Of a stretch of 64,000 bases of DNA, positions 36,176 to 47,534 are shown one piece after another; within the stretch, counting starts at the first letter, position 1; every line of letters starts with the position of its first letter. A program made the translations under genes and the position numbers. The notes beneath the pieces were generated by a model. That model had not been told where the DNA came from, ran no database searches, and saw nothing but the letters and a program-made list of their open reading frames with translations. The DNA is from Typhlomys cinereus (taxonomy: Eukaryota; Chordata; Mammalia; Rodentia; Platacanthomyidae): contig JALPQD010000115.1 in assembly GCA_023101885.1 (NCBI GenBank), positions 1,371,953 through 1,435,952 on the forward strand, written 5' to 3'.

Positions 36176-36354
36176 TGTAATTAGATGATTTTGAAATTCA
36201 GCCCTGTGGTTGGATGATTTTGAAAGGGGCGATTAGCACTCGAGCTCAGGTTGTCCTCCATGATGGAAGTGGCTCTCATCCAATCAACTTAAAGCCAAAA
36301 GAATTCAGGCTTCCCTAAAGAAGAAATTCTGCCTTAAGACAGAAGTCTCCCCTT

Positions 36355-36540
36355 ATCAGGAGGGGATTTATCCCAGGAAACCCATGAATGTGTGAAGCCA
36401 TGAATAGTACCAAAGCCTATATACATTGTTTGCTGTTATTCTATGCTGTGCTATGCTAATTTATAAATCAGACATAGTAAGAAGTAATAACTAATAAAAT
36501 AGCACAATTATAGAAATATGTCATAATAATAGAAGGTCCT
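36355..36540 (+). mobile_element. Possible old DNA-transposon remnant
   Basis: CCCAGGAAACCCATGAATGTGTGAAGCCATGAATAGTACC and the following CCTATATACATTGTTT, TAAATCAGACATAGTAAGAAGTAATAACTAATAAAATAGCACAATTATAG resemble a Tigger-related mammalian MER element. Diverged, assigned by eye only. Confidence 0.35.
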
Positions 36541-37754
36541 CTTGTCTCTGGGGGGCTTGGCCTTGAAGGTGAACCCCAAGTTTCCCCTTCAGCCCTTCCC
36601 GTCGGGCCATGTGATATTCCCCTTTGCTCTACCGTGTGCTCCCTAGATGACTCAGTGTCTTGCCACATACACAAGAAAAACTGCTGTTCAAAACTCGAAA
36701 AACGTAAGCCCTAATCAGCCTTGTCACTTTATAAGTCAATCGTCTTGGATTGTTCCGGAGAGTGAGAGCCAGCCTCTCTTTGACATAGCCAATGGCTTGT
36801 TTCATTGCCGTTGAGATTGGAAGCATCACCAAGTAACAGAGCTGCCCGGGTACAAGTACTACAGCACCGCAACAGTCGCTCTGCAAACAGGGTGTAGGTT
36901 TCTGGGAAGGTCATGAGAGACACCATGATACTACTCGGAGTGACATGCATTGTACAACTGATGAACTGTTTGTGTCTAAAACTTGTAGTGTTCTTTGACC
37001 ATGTTTCACTATGGGCAACTAAAAATTCAGGAGAAAAGAGGACAACTATATAGAATCAGCTCCTGCCTGAGTTCTGCCTGCCAGACTGGGCCAAGGCTTC
37101 GGGTTTTGTACCTACCAACCCCAACACCTGGCCTATCCAGGCCTGACATACCTGCCTTCCGCCCTCTTTATTTTGTACCTACCCATTCTCCCAAAACAAG
37201 GGATTCCTGGGTCACCCATCTTAGAAGGAGAAATCTCACAGTTCACAATAAATTTTATATTCTAACATTTCACAGGCAGGGGCTTTTTCTTAAGTCATGC
37301 TATAATTTAATATCACTTCCTCTATTTTTCAGCTGGCTTGTAACTGAAGTAAATTGTCTCATTGTTAGCCAACACTGAGGGTACCAACTTGGCCAGAAGA
37401 TGAGTAATCTGGATCATCCAAATCAACTTCCTCAAGCCACAGGATAGAAGAAGCAGATCAACTGCCATACTCCCACGCTCCCTCCCAAGACCACAATGGA
37501 ACTCGCTAGAACTCTTAACACCAAGTGTGTGACTGGAACCAGCACATCTGCTGGCTCAAGGAAATCTACATTATATGTGTCTGCAAGCAGAGCTTGTGTT
37601 TCCCTGAATGCAGGTTAGGGAGTGAATTATGAGTTTAGAAATCTAAACGCTTGCTCAAAAGTTAAGGTAGAGCCTAGTAGAAAGAAAATAACTTCTAAAC
37701 TCTCTATGGCTAGAGATCAAAGCATTTCATCAGAGAGCTCAGTTTCTTTTTTCC

Positions 37755-37756
<2 letters not shown>
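36541..37756. other. Unassigned sequence, about 1.2 kb
   Basis: A 127-codon plus-strand frame (36995-37378) with proline-rich PTPTPGLSRPDIPAF is present. It shows no family resemblance or gene context, so I do not call a gene. Confidence 0.4.
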
Positions 37757-37801
<45 letters not shown>

Positions 37802-38030
37802 AGAGACCATTGAGTTTGGGTGCCCTTGAAGGTCTAAGGGTGGTATTGAGAATAATCCTGGATTGCTCTACCTCCTTGTGCTTTGCTCTGGGGTTTTCCA
37901 GGCTCTGCCTTCCAGGAGGAGAATTGCAGGCCACTACCATATCTGCTGGGCATTTTTACGTGTGATCTAGAGATCCAAACTCAGGTCCTTTTGCTTATGA
38001 GACTTTGACCCCTATGCCATCTCTGGTAAC
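37757..38030 (-). mobile_element. Dip-like SINE with (TG)n
   Basis: Minus-strand head GGGTTACCAGAGATGGCATAGGGG, then CCTGAGTTTGGATC, body, and a CA tract seen as 43 bp of TG at 37757-37799. The head is more diverged than in the 54-58 kb copies. Confidence 0.75.
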
Positions 38031-38360
38031 CCTTGATTTCTATTTCTAACTGCTTAAGTCTTCTGGTTAAGAATTCCTTCTAAGTGATTGCTAACCAGAA
38101 GCAAGCAAAGCAACATACAACCTGACATACCCAACAGAAGAATTGCAAACAATCACAATTAGCATGTCATTTGGTAGGGTGGTTATTAACTGGGAAACCA
38201 GTTAATGAGATCATGCTACCCACAATGTAATTTATCAGAATTAACAACTGGAAACTTGTTTTTAGAGTCCTCCATGGGACAAATTGTTGACCAACCCAAG
38301 TTGGCTGTAAGATCCTTTATAGAACTGGTTCCATTCGATCCTGGTGCCCCACTAAGGAAT
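38031..38360. other. Unassigned sequence
   Basis: Nothing recognised apart from the first copy of the L1 target duplication at its right edge. Confidence 0.35.
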
Positions 38361-38377
38361 AATGAAATGACATTTTA

Positions 38378-38841
38378 TTTTTTTTAATTTTTATTATTAT
38401 TATTATTATTCAGCTCATACAAACTTAACAGTTATACCAGTCCCCTCCCTCTCTCTACCTCCCCTTGACACCCCTGCTCCCCCCTCCCCTCTCCCCTCCC
38501 TTCCTATCCTCCAGTGCCTCCCCCTCCCATCCCCGGAGCATCCTTTAGTGTGCATGCCAAACTCTCCTCTGAGTCCTCCTCTCTGATGAGGTGCAAGGAC
38601 CCAGGGGCATTTCCCAGAACGCTTTCCTGTGTTCCCCTTAAGCTTAGGAACACTACTGTGACTGTCAGTCCCTAGCCTCCAAGGATCCTAGTGCCTTTAG
38701 TCCATGCTAGACTTTGTGGGGTCAATAATGTGTTGGACATAGCACAGGTCATACTTTGGCCCTAACTTGTGTGGAGTATCTTGCATATCATTACTCTTCC
38801 CATCCTTGTGCTCTTACAATCTTACCGCCCCATCTTCCACA
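38378..38841 (-). mobile_element. LINE-1 3' end insertion with 17-bp target duplication
   Basis: Plus strand: T-rich with (ATT)n at 38391-38412, then CAGCTCATACAAACTTAACAG, a pyrimidine-rich block, and CTTACAATCTTACCGCCCC at the truncated 5' end. The duplication AATGAAATGACATTTTA occurs at 38361-38377 and 38842-38858 without mismatch. It is 464 bp, 3' region only, with no ORF2. It is relatively young. Confidence 0.92.
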
Positions 38842-38858
38842 AATGAAATGACATTTTA

Positions 38859-39228
38859 GAACTCTCTCTGGTGATTGGGAGGAACAAAATATCACAGAGA
38901 AACAGGGTAGAGGTGAAGGTGACCTTGGCTTGGTCACCTGAAGAAGAGAGCAGCCATACTAGTGACCATCAAATCCTGCTTCTTTATGTTCACCCAGATC
39001 CCTAGCACAGTCCTGTCCGGGATCCTTGACCCTGGAGTGACACTGGACACCCTAAAGGGGTGAGTAGGAGAGACTCTCAGCTCTTTCCTTGTGCTTGTCT
39101 GGGACACCCACAAAGAAGGACACACAGGTCCAACAGATGAAGAGAAGTGAGGGACCCAACATAGCACATTGACCTCCATCATTTGTCATTACCTAAAAGC
39201 ATCCCAACTCAGACCAGTTTACATATCT
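38859..39228. other. Unassigned sequence
   Basis: No gene or recognised element. A minus-strand frame at 38934-39182 has no family signature. Confidence 0.4.
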
Positions 39229-39229
39229 C

Positions 39230-39385
39230 ACTGATACCTGGCCTGGGGTAGGTCTGTAATTCCAGTACTCTGGGAGTTGAAGCCTGAAGATATGACCACA
39301 AAGCCAACCTGGGCTACTTAAGAAAGTTCTATGCCAAGCCAGGGTATCTTGTAACGCCATATCGCAAAAGAAAGCAAGCAAATAT
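39230..39385 (+). mobile_element. B1 SINE (7SL-derived)
   Basis: CCTGGCCTGGGGTAGGTCTGTAATTCCAGTACTCTGGGAGTTGAAGCC, CAAAGCCAACCTGGGCTACTTAAGAAAG and CAGGGTATCTTGTAACGCCATATCGCAAAAG follow the B1 consensus order. The A-rich end is at 39365-39390. Confidence 0.8.
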
Positions 39386-39392
39386 ATTTTGG

Positions 39393-39480
39393 GGCTGGGG
39401 ACATGGCTTAGAGCATCTCCCTAAATTACTCAAAGACCTAAGTCTAAATCTTTATTACTTCCAAAAATACACCAAAAAAA
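39393..39480 (+). mobile_element. tRNA-derived SINE head fragment
   Basis: GGGGCTGGGGACATGGCTTAGAGCATCTCCC is a tRNA-type SINE head (ID/B2 class) directly after the B1 tail. It ends in AATACACCAAAAAAATC. B1 followed by a tRNA unit is B4-like composition. Confidence 0.55.
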
Positions 39481-39800
39481 TCAAACACTCTTTCATGAGA
39501 CTAAAGAAACTAAAGTGTGGGGATGTGCTGCAATCACGTGTTTGCAAAGTTCTGAGCTCTCAGCAACTCGTGTAGAATGATGTCTGAATCACTATCATAA
39601 GCAAAACATTAGGTTTTATTACATAAGCCAAGTTCCTTTACTTCACTGGGCTCATGTCTGAAGGGGAACCTAGTCAGCCATGCACACAGTGAGCACATGT
39701 TGCTTGACTGAGGATGACAATCTAGAAAAGTCCACAGGCAATGATGAATACTTCTAAGAGGGAAAACTGAAATTTAATTTGGGTGCTTTGCCCTAGTAGA
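39481..39800. other. Unassigned sequence
   Basis: No gene or recognised element. Confidence 0.35.
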
Positions 39801-39805
39801 ACCTC

Positions 39806-40228
39806 TGTCATGGTTAGACACAGGTGTCAACTTGACAGTTGAGGGTTTGAGCTCTGGGCACATTTGTGGAGAATTAGTGGTTGAGTTAACCCCAGAGCAA
39901 ACCTGCAGGAGATTGTTTAGCTGATGGGGAAGGGCCAGCCTGTGGTGGGTGGGATTAGGCCCTGGAATAAATCACGGAGAGCTGGTTGAGAGAGTTGGCA
40001 TCCTTCTGTATACTTGGCTAGACATGCTGGTCTGACAAATAAGGATCGTCTCTCCTCAGCCATTATGTAGAGATGGTGTGGCCGTTCCCTTGACCCTGGT
40101 GTTGGTGCATGCTCTCCTGTCAAGCTGGACTACAGACTGTAACCAGTCTATTGTAAGAGAATAAACCCCTTGTTCCCTTAAGCCATCTGATGGTCATTTA
40201 TCAGCAACCATGTAGGCAAACTGCAACG
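39806..40228 (+). mobile_element. Solo LTR, ERVL/MaLR-like (family X, copy 2)
   Basis: A 423-bp element from TGTCATGGTTAGACACAGG to CTGCAACG, where the terminal CA has probably decayed to CG. The perfect 5-bp duplication ACCTC occurs at 39801-39805 and 40229-40233. AATAAACCCC lies near 40160, followed by a GTCATTTATCAGCAACCATG end. It is the best-preserved copy of the family. Confidence 0.85.
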
Positions 40229-40309
40229 ACCTCAAAAGGAAATAAGTTTAGGAAGAGTTAAAAACAAAATGAAGAAAAGAAATGGAGAGAAGATACATAG
40301 AAAGCGAGT

Positions 40310-40450
40310 GTAGCCGTTCCAAGTCTGTAAGCTCAGCACTGCAGAAGCCTACACAGGAGGAAAGATCCTGAGTTCAGGGTCAGCCTGAGTTACGTGAGCC
40401 CCCAGCAGCACCTCTGCAGGCAGAAGCAGAAGCCCAGGGGAAAAAAAAAA
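40310..40450 (+). mobile_element. B1-like SINE fragment
   Basis: AGTCTGTAAGCTCAGCACTGCAGAAGCCTACACAGGAGGAAAGATCCTGAGTTCAGGGTCAGCCTGAGTTACG is a diverged B1-type middle. An A run at 40440-40452 follows at the tail. Confidence 0.5.
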
Positions 40451-40452
40451 AA

Positions 40453-41214
40453 GACTTTTCTGAAACTTATTAACGGAGTTGCATTCCCTGTTCTCCTGGA
40501 GTTTGCATGAATGTCCCTTACACACAGAGGTTCTCTAGGGATCGCCTGGGCGCAGAGAAAGGAAAGACTAAGCGGATGTTTAAAGCCAGCAAGATAGCCA
40601 GGGTACTCTCTCCTTTCGGATACCTGTATCTTTGAAGTCAGAGTTGGAGGACCGTGTTTGAGCATTAGCAAATTGAAACCAGAGGATCTGACAACATTTG
40701 GGTTTCTCGCATAAAAGCGGGAAGGTAATAAGTTTTAAAAGAACCGTGGGAGTGTGAGGAAGGAAATGACTCTCACAATCTGGCCTTCATGCTTTTTCTC
40801 ATACCCTACTGTTAAGTCCTGCTGATCCCTCTGCCTCAAACACCTGTTGCTTTTCAAAGACTATCCCCCCTCCCCAGGAAGTCTTTCTGACTCTCCTGGG
40901 TCAACTTGTACACCTGACCCAGGCAAGTCAGTGGGTTTGGCTAATTACCATAGATCGTGGCCAAAACGATAGAAAAGTATTCATTGTTTACAGTTCAGAG
41001 GCAAGGAAGTATAGGTCACACGTAGCCTCAGCCTGGTTGAGGGGGTCTTTGTGGTTCAGAGCTGGCCTTTCTCATGACGCCCTTGTCTAGAGGAAGGAAC
41101 AAGCTAGTTACTCTCTGGGGTGTCTTTACCAGGACATAAATTCCACTCGTGAGTGTTCCACCCTTAACCTGATCACCTCCCTTCTTCTATTACTAGCAAG
41201 CTGGTCTGTGATTA
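40453..41214. other. Unassigned sequence, about 0.75 kb
   Basis: No gene or recognised element. The last part (41100-41215), with CACCCTTAACCTGATCACCTCCC, may be an old LTR in reverse. Confidence 0.35.
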
Positions 41215-41625
41215 GAGTCTATGATGATTACAATTAAGTGTCAACCTGTCAACTAGAAGGCGGGCCTTTAGGTCCGCCAGGGAAGCATTCTCTAGATGAA
41301 TGTAGGCCTTGAAGTTTGTCCGAGGGTTAGTCTTGGTTGTGTAACTGCAATAGAAAGACCTAGCCATTGTGGTGGGACCATTCCCTAGACAGAGTAAGAA
41401 TGAAAACTCGTTACAAGAAGCAAGCATGCGTGCATCGGTCCTTGCCCCCTGCTCTTACTATGAAGGCGATATAACCAGCTCCCTTGACTCTTGTTTCTGT
41501 AACTCTCTTGCCATGATGAACTGTAATGTGGAATTGTGAGTTAGACAAAAATCTTCTTTTCTCCTAAGTTGTTGGGGTCGAGTGTTTTATTGCATCAATG
41601 CTTTATGAGACTAAAACAGAGTTTA
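41215..41625 (+). mobile_element. ERVL/MaLR-like LTR
   Basis: TATGATGATTACAATTAAGTGTCAACCTGTCAACTAGAAG at the start, GCCATGATGAACTGTAATGTGGAATTGTGAG internally. TTGTTGGGGTCGAGTGTTTTATTGCATCAATGC and GAGACTAAAACAG lie at the end. The poly(A) motif is lost, and boundaries are approximate. Confidence 0.6.
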
Positions 41626-41723
41626 ACACATGACTGTGGAGAGAATGCAAACATTCAGACCAGAGCAGCATTCCTTGTTTTGGTTTGGATCTGAAACATC
41701 CTCTGAGAGTTCATCTGTTGTTG

Positions 41724-41959
41724 GGCTGGAGAAAGGGCTCAGGGGTTAAAGCCTTTGCCTCAAAAGTAAAAGGACCTAAGTCTTCAGATCCCAGATCCTA
41801 CATATAAACACCAGACAAAAATGGCAGTAATCTATATGTGCAGCATAGAGGGCAGATCCTGAGAAACCCCAGAGCAAAGCAGTAAGGAGGTGGAACAATG
41901 AAGGGTAATTCCTGAAGTCACCCTTGGGGCTTCCATAGGCACACACACTCAATTGCTCC

Positions 41960-42007
<48 letters not shown>

Positions 42008-42010
42008 TTC
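41724..42010 (+). mobile_element. Dip-like SINE with (CA)n
   Basis: GTTGGGCTGGAGAAAGGGCTCAGGGGTTAAAGCC head, a duplicated-looking TCAGATCCCAGATCC B-box region, and the CCTGAAGTCACCCTTGGGGCTTCCATAGGCAC body. A pure CA tract lies at 41964-42000. The A-rich tail is short. Confidence 0.85.
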
Positions 42011-42174
42011 CAGAAAAATTTATCTGCTGGAGGCCTGGTCCTTGATTTAGCAGTGCTCCAAAGTAGAGCCTTTAAAAGATGACCAGATCCTAAGGGTTGT
42101 GACCTCATGAACAGATTCATAAATTAGCATAAATTTGTCTATGTAATGCTAAGTACATTAATTAGCAAATAGTG

Positions 42175-42395
42175 AAAAATCAAGTTTTCTGAAGACTGGG
42201 TTCACATCCCCAGAACCCATGTAAATGTCGACTAGCCTGGTGTATGTAGCATGGTGGCAAACAACAAAGACCCTGCTTCAAACAAGGTAGATATTAGAGA
42301 CCAACACCTGAAATTGTTTCTCTGACCTTAACATACATGCTGTGGCACATGCATGTATGAACACATACACACACATCAAAAAAAAATCTATAAAT
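42175..42395 (+). mobile_element. B3/B4-like SINE
   Basis: GAAGACTGGGTTCACATCCCCAGAACCCATGTAAATG, CCTGGTGTATGTAGCATGGTGGC and CCAACACCTGAAATTGTTTCTCTGACC fit a tRNA-plus-tail rodent SINE. The text ends ACATGCATGTATGAACACATACACAC and A-rich. The head is truncated. Confidence 0.5.
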
Positions 42396-42399
42396 ATAC

Positions 42400-42960
42400 C
42401 CCCCCAAGGCTCAGGAACTTTTCAGAAGAGGAGGTGGTAAGAATGCATGAATCTGAGAATGGGAAGAGTTGCTGCCAAACAATGTCTTCTGATGATGACA
42501 GTGCTTTCGTAAGACCTGTACAAGAGTTGACCTATCAACATTTCAGCATGGGTAAGGGAGACACAACATCTCCCTGTAAGACTAGTTATGGTACTGCTGG
42601 ACAGGAGGAGAAGGGACGCTTCTTTACTTAGCGATTTTACCCACTGATAAATCATCCATGACCCAGCAAGTACCCAGGCACATGCCAGTAGAGACTTCTA
42701 GTCACACATGCAAAAAGACGTCAAAGTAGGAAAAAGACTGGCTGAAAAGAAGAAAGTGAAAGGCAGGACAGTTGGGAGAATTGGATTTTGTAGTAAAAGA
42801 TTAAAACACAAATTAATTGGTTTAGGAATGCGCCAAAGAATGAAAAGTAGAAAAAGACAAAAGAAAAATTCTACAAATAAAGAAAAAGAAAGTGGTAGAA
42901 AGGTTGTAGGAGATAATTATGATTTAATTAAATAGGAGCAGATCAGAGGTATTCCAAGAA
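42400..42960 (+). mobile_element. LINE-1 3' end, older subfamily
   Basis: CCCCCCAAGGCTCAGGAACTTTTCAGAAGAGGAGGTGGTAAGAATGC, GACCTGTACAAGAGTTGACCTATCAACATTTCAGC, GATAAATCATCCATGACCCAGC and CAGGCACATGCCAGTAG parallel 22820-23450. The A-rich region with ORF-like runs (42708-42935) is its 3' UTR, not a gene. Confidence 0.65.
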
Positions 42961-43429
42961 AGGTGAGCAGGAAGGTGGGACACAGAAGAAAGAAGGAGTT
43001 ACTTAAACAAGGCGACCTGGATGAATGCACATATCCCTATTCTCTGCTAAAACCCTGGGGTATTAGGGAATTCAGTGCATTTTTTAAGGGACTCCTTTCT
43101 GCCTAGAAATTCAGAGGATCAGTGATGCCAGCACCTTTTTGGAAAATAAAAAATTAAAATAGTGAATGTGGGTAACAAGGATGAAGACCAACACAGACCA
43201 ACTCAGAGCGGCAAGTCAGGAGGTGCAATCCTCGGGCCTTGGAAGTCTGGGCTGGACCTCCAGGGCCTAGAGCACTATGAGCCTGAAGATGGGAAAGCTG
43301 ATGGTCGAGCTCCTAGAGCCTCCACTTCACAGTTACATCAGGACAGCAGGAAGATGTGTTTGTGCTGAAGAAGTGTTTGTTTGTTCCTTTGTTTGTTTGT
43401 TTTTCTAATTCTGTGATCTGCTGTTTTCC
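42961..43429. other. Unassigned sequence with GTTT repeat
   Basis: Nothing recognised except a (GTTT)n-like run at 43374-43402 just before an L1 3' end. Confidence 0.4.
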
Positions 43430-43990
43430 TTTTTTACTTAAATTATTGCATTTTTCTAGTTTTACAAACATATTGAGTACTTATCCCTGCTTCCCTCCAT
43501 TCCCCCTCCTATCCACTCCTCTTGTGGCATACCAAGTTAACTCTCTTCGGGCCACCCACTGATAGGGGCATTTCCCTTCACTCATCCAGCTTTAGTCCCT
43601 AAGGCTTCCACTGTATGTTCTTATCTTTCTTGAGTTCCTCAATAGTCTATGGGGGCTTGCTGGTATGACAGTCCTTATGCAGGTCCACTAAGGACAAATC
43701 TCACTGCAATGAGTTCCTAGATGTAGCACTCCTGCCTTGAGTGGGATGTCTTGTCCAAAGGTGAACCTTCCCATCTTTAGGTTCTTACAATCTCACTGTC
43801 CCCTCTTCTGTGAGGTTCCCAAAGCCTTAGGATGGAGATATTGGATTGGTCTGATTTTAGGTGAGCCTTGCCTAGCCCCTGGTACTCTGCACTGTGACTG
43901 GCCATTGCTGTCCACTTCACTGCTCTTCTACTGCCCTAGGCTGCATCCTGCCAGGGTATTGAGATCCCCTACTTCTGTGGTAGAAGAAGA
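43430..43990 (-). mobile_element. LINE-1 3' end, 5'-truncated
   Basis: The plus strand starts near TTTTTACTTAAATTATTGC, then TTTTCTAGTTTTACAAACATATTGAGT and a pyrimidine block. It continues through TCTTACAATCTCACTGTCCCCTCTTCTG to CTGCATCCTGCCAGGGTATTGAGATCCCC. The latter segments parallel 51758-52731 at lower similarity, so it is an older subfamily. Confidence 0.7.
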
Positions 43991-44279
43991 CTTCTAGGCT
44001 GAGTGTTGTGTTCTGAAGAAGTTTTAGACCAGTGACCCTGAAGCCTGGAACCCAGGACCTTAGTGGACCGGCTGCATGATGCTTGATGTACTACATATTG
44101 AATATGAATATACAAGACACCTCATCAACTTCAGGCCCAGGTTCTGAAGTTCTTCCAATGGAAACATCCATCTAGGGTCTGCTCACTAGTGAAAAAGCAT
44201 CAGTTAGAAAGTCCACACATGATTTGACATTCACCTAAAAATTTGAATCACCTTTCTAGAGACTCATTATTAAGTAAAT

Positions 44280-44615
44280 CATTAAAAAACGGCTGCTGCA
44301 GTTTTATTTCAGATTAGTAGGAGAGTTCATACCAATGCCAGAGGCAAGGGAACTGGTACACCGTATCCACAGTAATTGCTGAGAGAAGGACACACCTTAC
44401 TTGCAACACAGCAAATCTACCAAAGTACTTTAACCAGCCCTCTCTATCTATCTACCTGTCCAGGAAATGGTCCACTCATTGTGACTGGTTCTTCCAACAT
44501 CAAATAGATACTCTTCACAGGCTTGTTTATAATTTGCCTTAGCTACTAATTCTTTACAAATACGCATAGAGCTCAGCTTTCTATTGTCAAGATGACACTG
44601 AACACAGAGACTATT
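44280..44615 (-). mobile_element. ERVL/MaLR-like LTR
   Basis: GAGAGTTCATACCAATGCCAGAGGCAAGGGAACTGG, CTGTCCAGGAAATGGTCCACTC, GCTTGTTTATAATTTGCCTTAGCTACTAATTCTTTACAAATACGC and TCTATTGTCAAGATGACACTG parallel 32370-32802 and 52950-53400. It is in reverse orientation, and its left end is truncated. Confidence 0.65.
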
Positions 44616-45050
44616 TTGCCATTCCACTTGGTCCGCCCTCCACTCTAGAGGATTCACTTACTTTACGCTTTGCTTTTTCTCCTCTTCATAAACCTTGTCT
44701 ATTTGCTACTGAAAAATCTAACACAGCCACAATATCCTTTTTATCTCCCTTTTAATATAAACCTGAAGTATTCATACCCTGAGATGCTTAAATATTAGCT
44801 TTTAGATCTCTTTAAAGATACATAGAAGGTATCCAGTGTGTGTTATACTTTTTGTTACTAGGACAAATGTCTGAGAGAAGCACTTCAAAGAAGAAGAAAT
44901 TTATCTGGCTTTTGAAGCTTTCAGAAGTCTCAGCCATGCCTAACTTCTCCATTGCTGTGGAAACCTTGCACCTAGCACTGGGACAGTAGGAAAGATGCTA
45001 TGATATCAAGACCCCACCTATCAAAGGTTCCAGGTTGTAAAAATGAAAGG
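44616..45050. other. Unassigned sequence
   Basis: The 44850-45000 part may be an old MaLR piece (GTTACTAGGACAAATGTCTGAGAGAAGC). Otherwise nothing is seen. Confidence 0.35.
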
Positions 45051-45052
45051 GA

Positions 45053-45347
45053 TTGGAGTGTCAGAGAGATGGTTCAGGGACTAAACCTCTGCCTCTCAAG
45101 TAGAAGGTCTTGAGTTCTGATCCCAGATCCCACATAAAAATGCCAGGCAGAAATGGCAGTGGCCTTTACTTCCAGGCCTGGAAAGTGGAGTCTGGGAAAC
45201 TCCAGACCAAAGAAACTAGGAGGTAGAAGCAATCCAGGGTGATTTCCCCAGGTCACTCTTGGGCTTCCACAGCTACACACACTGCTTATTGATACACACA
45301 GACACACAGAAAGAGACACACAGGTGAATAAATAAATAAAGTCTTTA
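45053..45347 (+). mobile_element. Dip-like SINE
   Basis: TTGGAGTGTCAGAGAGATGGTTCAGGGACTAAACC head, GTCTTGAGTTCTGATCCC B-box region. GGAGGTAGAAGCAATCCAGGGTGATTTCCCCAGGTCACTCTTGGGCTTCC forms the body. The CA tract is short and mixed, and the tail is AATAAATAAATAAAG. Confidence 0.8.
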
Positions 45348-45629
45348 AGGTGACTAGAGGGGAGAATGTCATTGAAAAGATTCCCTGCTTAAAAATAACT
45401 ACTTAAGGAAATTGTTTCCAAAATTCAGCCTCTAAAGTACACAGCGGTTACTACAGCTGTGAAAGGAAGAAGCCAGACAGCATTCCAAGCTGGCAGCAGA
45501 ACTTGGCAGCATCCTGCACGTGGTGCTGATTGCTTGGACATGCAAAATGCAAGAGTTACAGGTTATGAAGGCTTTGCCACTATTGCAAAAGGCTGTTGAG
45601 GTCAGGCAATATATGGTAGAGTCAGATGA
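45348..45629. other. Unassigned sequence
   Basis: Nothing recognised. Confidence 0.3.
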
Positions 45630-45748
45630 GATTCCCTACGAAGTGGCTCAGGCAGGAGGACCACCATAAGTTTGAAGCCAACCTGCCTATGCAGTGAGTT
45701 CTAGACCACTTTGAATTATATAATGAGATCCTGATGTATTGAGTTCTC
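45630..45748 (+). mobile_element. B1 SINE fragment
   Basis: GTGGCTCAGGCAGGAGGACCACCATAAGTTTGAAGCCAACCTGCC and GTGAGTTCTAGACCACTTTGAATTATATAATGAGATCCTGATG follow B1 order. The extreme 5' part is missing. Confidence 0.65.
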
Positions 45749-45754
45749 AAGGAT

Positions 45755-46142
45755 GTACTTGTGATGGTTAATGTCCCTTGTCATTCTGACTGGATTGTGT
45801 GTGCGTGCGTGTGCATGTGCGTGTGCGTGTGTATATGTGTCTGTGTGTGTACACACACATGTGTGTTTCCAGAGAGGTTTATCTGAGAAGAGAAGACTCA
45901 TCCTAAAAGTGGGCTAGATGCCCAGACTAGAAAGAAACACCTGCTGTGTATGTGCATTAATCTCCCTGCATGCCGAATGCTGCTGGAACGTCCCTGAGAT
46001 AATGAATTTCATCCCCTCAGCCATCAGCAGAAATAAACTCTTCTTTCTTTCCTTCTTGCCTTCCCTTGTTTCTTTCTCTCTCCCTTCCTTACCATTGCCT
46101 TTGTCAGGTATTTTATGATAGCAATGGGAAAAAGTAACCAAT
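45755..46142 (+). mobile_element. ERVL/MaLR-like LTR with internal TG repeat
   Basis: GTGATGGTTAATGTCCCTTGTCATTCTGACTGG begins it. A TG-rich microsatellite (45797-45870) has expanded inside. CCTCAGCCATCAGCAGAAATAAACTC carries the poly(A) signal, and GTCAGGTATTTTATGATAGCAATGGGAAAAAGTAACC ends it. Confidence 0.7.
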
Positions 46143-46364
46143 GCACACATCTGTTCAAACATTCAAAACCAAAAGCAATTTCTGTTAAGGACAGTAATAC
46201 AAATATTCTGCCCTGGTTATTTAAAAATAACAAACGAATATGGAGAATTCAGATGAGTTGCCAGTTTTATGCACAGGTGCCTTCATCCATTGAGCCATCT
46301 CACTGGACTTAAAACTGACTTTGAAGAACAATGATACTTATGTTCTTAACTAACAGCTACTCCT

Positions 46365-46772
46365 TTGTCCATTCAGGGTGTTGCAGCCAGCCTGCATTGT
46401 TGATAATAAACCCATGACTAAATGGCTTCTAAGAGAACAAGGGGTTTTTATTTTCTCTTAACTATAGTCAGCTTACAGTGCATTGTCCATCTTGGCAAGA
46501 GAGCTCACTTCAAGGCCACAGGCTGAGGGAACTGTCTGCATCGTGTCTACATGACTGTCGAGAAGGGACAACCCCTAGTTACCAGTCCAAAATGGTAGCA
46601 ACTTCCCTCACCAACTCCCTCTATCTTAGTTCCGCTTGGTCTCTCCATCAATCAGACAATCTCCCTCCAGCTTGCTTGGGGCTTAACATAACTCCTAATT
46701 GTCTAAAAATATGCCCAGAGTTTAAATTCTCAATCATCAAGTTGACATCTGTATCTACCTATGACACATGAG
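46365..46772 (-). mobile_element. ERVL/MaLR-like LTR
   Basis: In reverse orientation: GGTTTTTATTTTCTCTTAACTATAGTCAGC (poly(A) side), GCAAGAGAGCTCACTTCAAGGCCACAGGCTGAGGG, CAATCAGACAATCTCCCTCCAGC, GAGTTTAAATTCTCAATCATCAAGTTGACATCTG. It is related to 52950-53400. Confidence 0.65.
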
Positions 46773-47534
46773 AATATTATTATTTTTTACTAGATGAAAG
46801 TGAATGGGTAGTCTTGACAAAGAATGTTTTGATTGTCTCTAGCTCTTGCTCTACAATGAAAACAAATGCTGAGCAGACACCTTTATTATGGCTCATGGGG
46901 GCTCACATGCCCCTCGAGAGTACAAGATTATACTCTATTTTGAAGTGTTAAAAACCCTATGTTTATTACTAGGAAACTGCTATGAATAAATATTTACCTT
47001 GAGATTAACAAGTATTTCTCCTGAATATATGGTTTCAACTTGCCAGACAATACTCAACTGATTAAACAAAAAGTTAAAACATTTTAAAAAATTTTTTAAA
47101 AAGTTAAAACATTTTATGAGGTTGTCTCTGATTTAAAGGAAAAAAAATTTTGATGGTGACCTGTCCCATCTTATTAAGACTTAAGGATACCTACTTAGCT
47201 TTCCTCTTTTTATCCTCTTTAGTATACCTGTCTGCTGTTACACAAAATATGCTCCGATGTGCACAGGCTTTGTACTTGAAACTCCTACTATGGATAGGAG
47301 CAATATATTGATTTCTCAGCAGTAAGATGCCCTCTTTCTTGTCTAGCATCTTGTATAGATAAGAGTTACAATCAAAAGTGAGGGATCATGGTGCTTCATT
47401 CTGTGGAAAGTAAACTACACATGATGTTAATGGTTTATTTGCTCTGAGTTAAACTTCAATCTAGATGTCATCAAAATCATGAGCTCAGGAGGAGGAATGC
47501 AAGACTCCCTGGCTAGGTGATTGGGAGCCCTCCC
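46773..47534. other. Unassigned AT-rich sequence
   Basis: No supported gene. There is a local direct repeat of AAAGTTAAAACATTTTA at 47070 and 47099. Confidence 0.4.

Noticed and set aside
42708..42935. Lysine/arginine-rich 75-codon frame.
   Set aside because: It is the A-rich part of an L1 3' end, and similar A-rich text ends the copy at 22820-23450.
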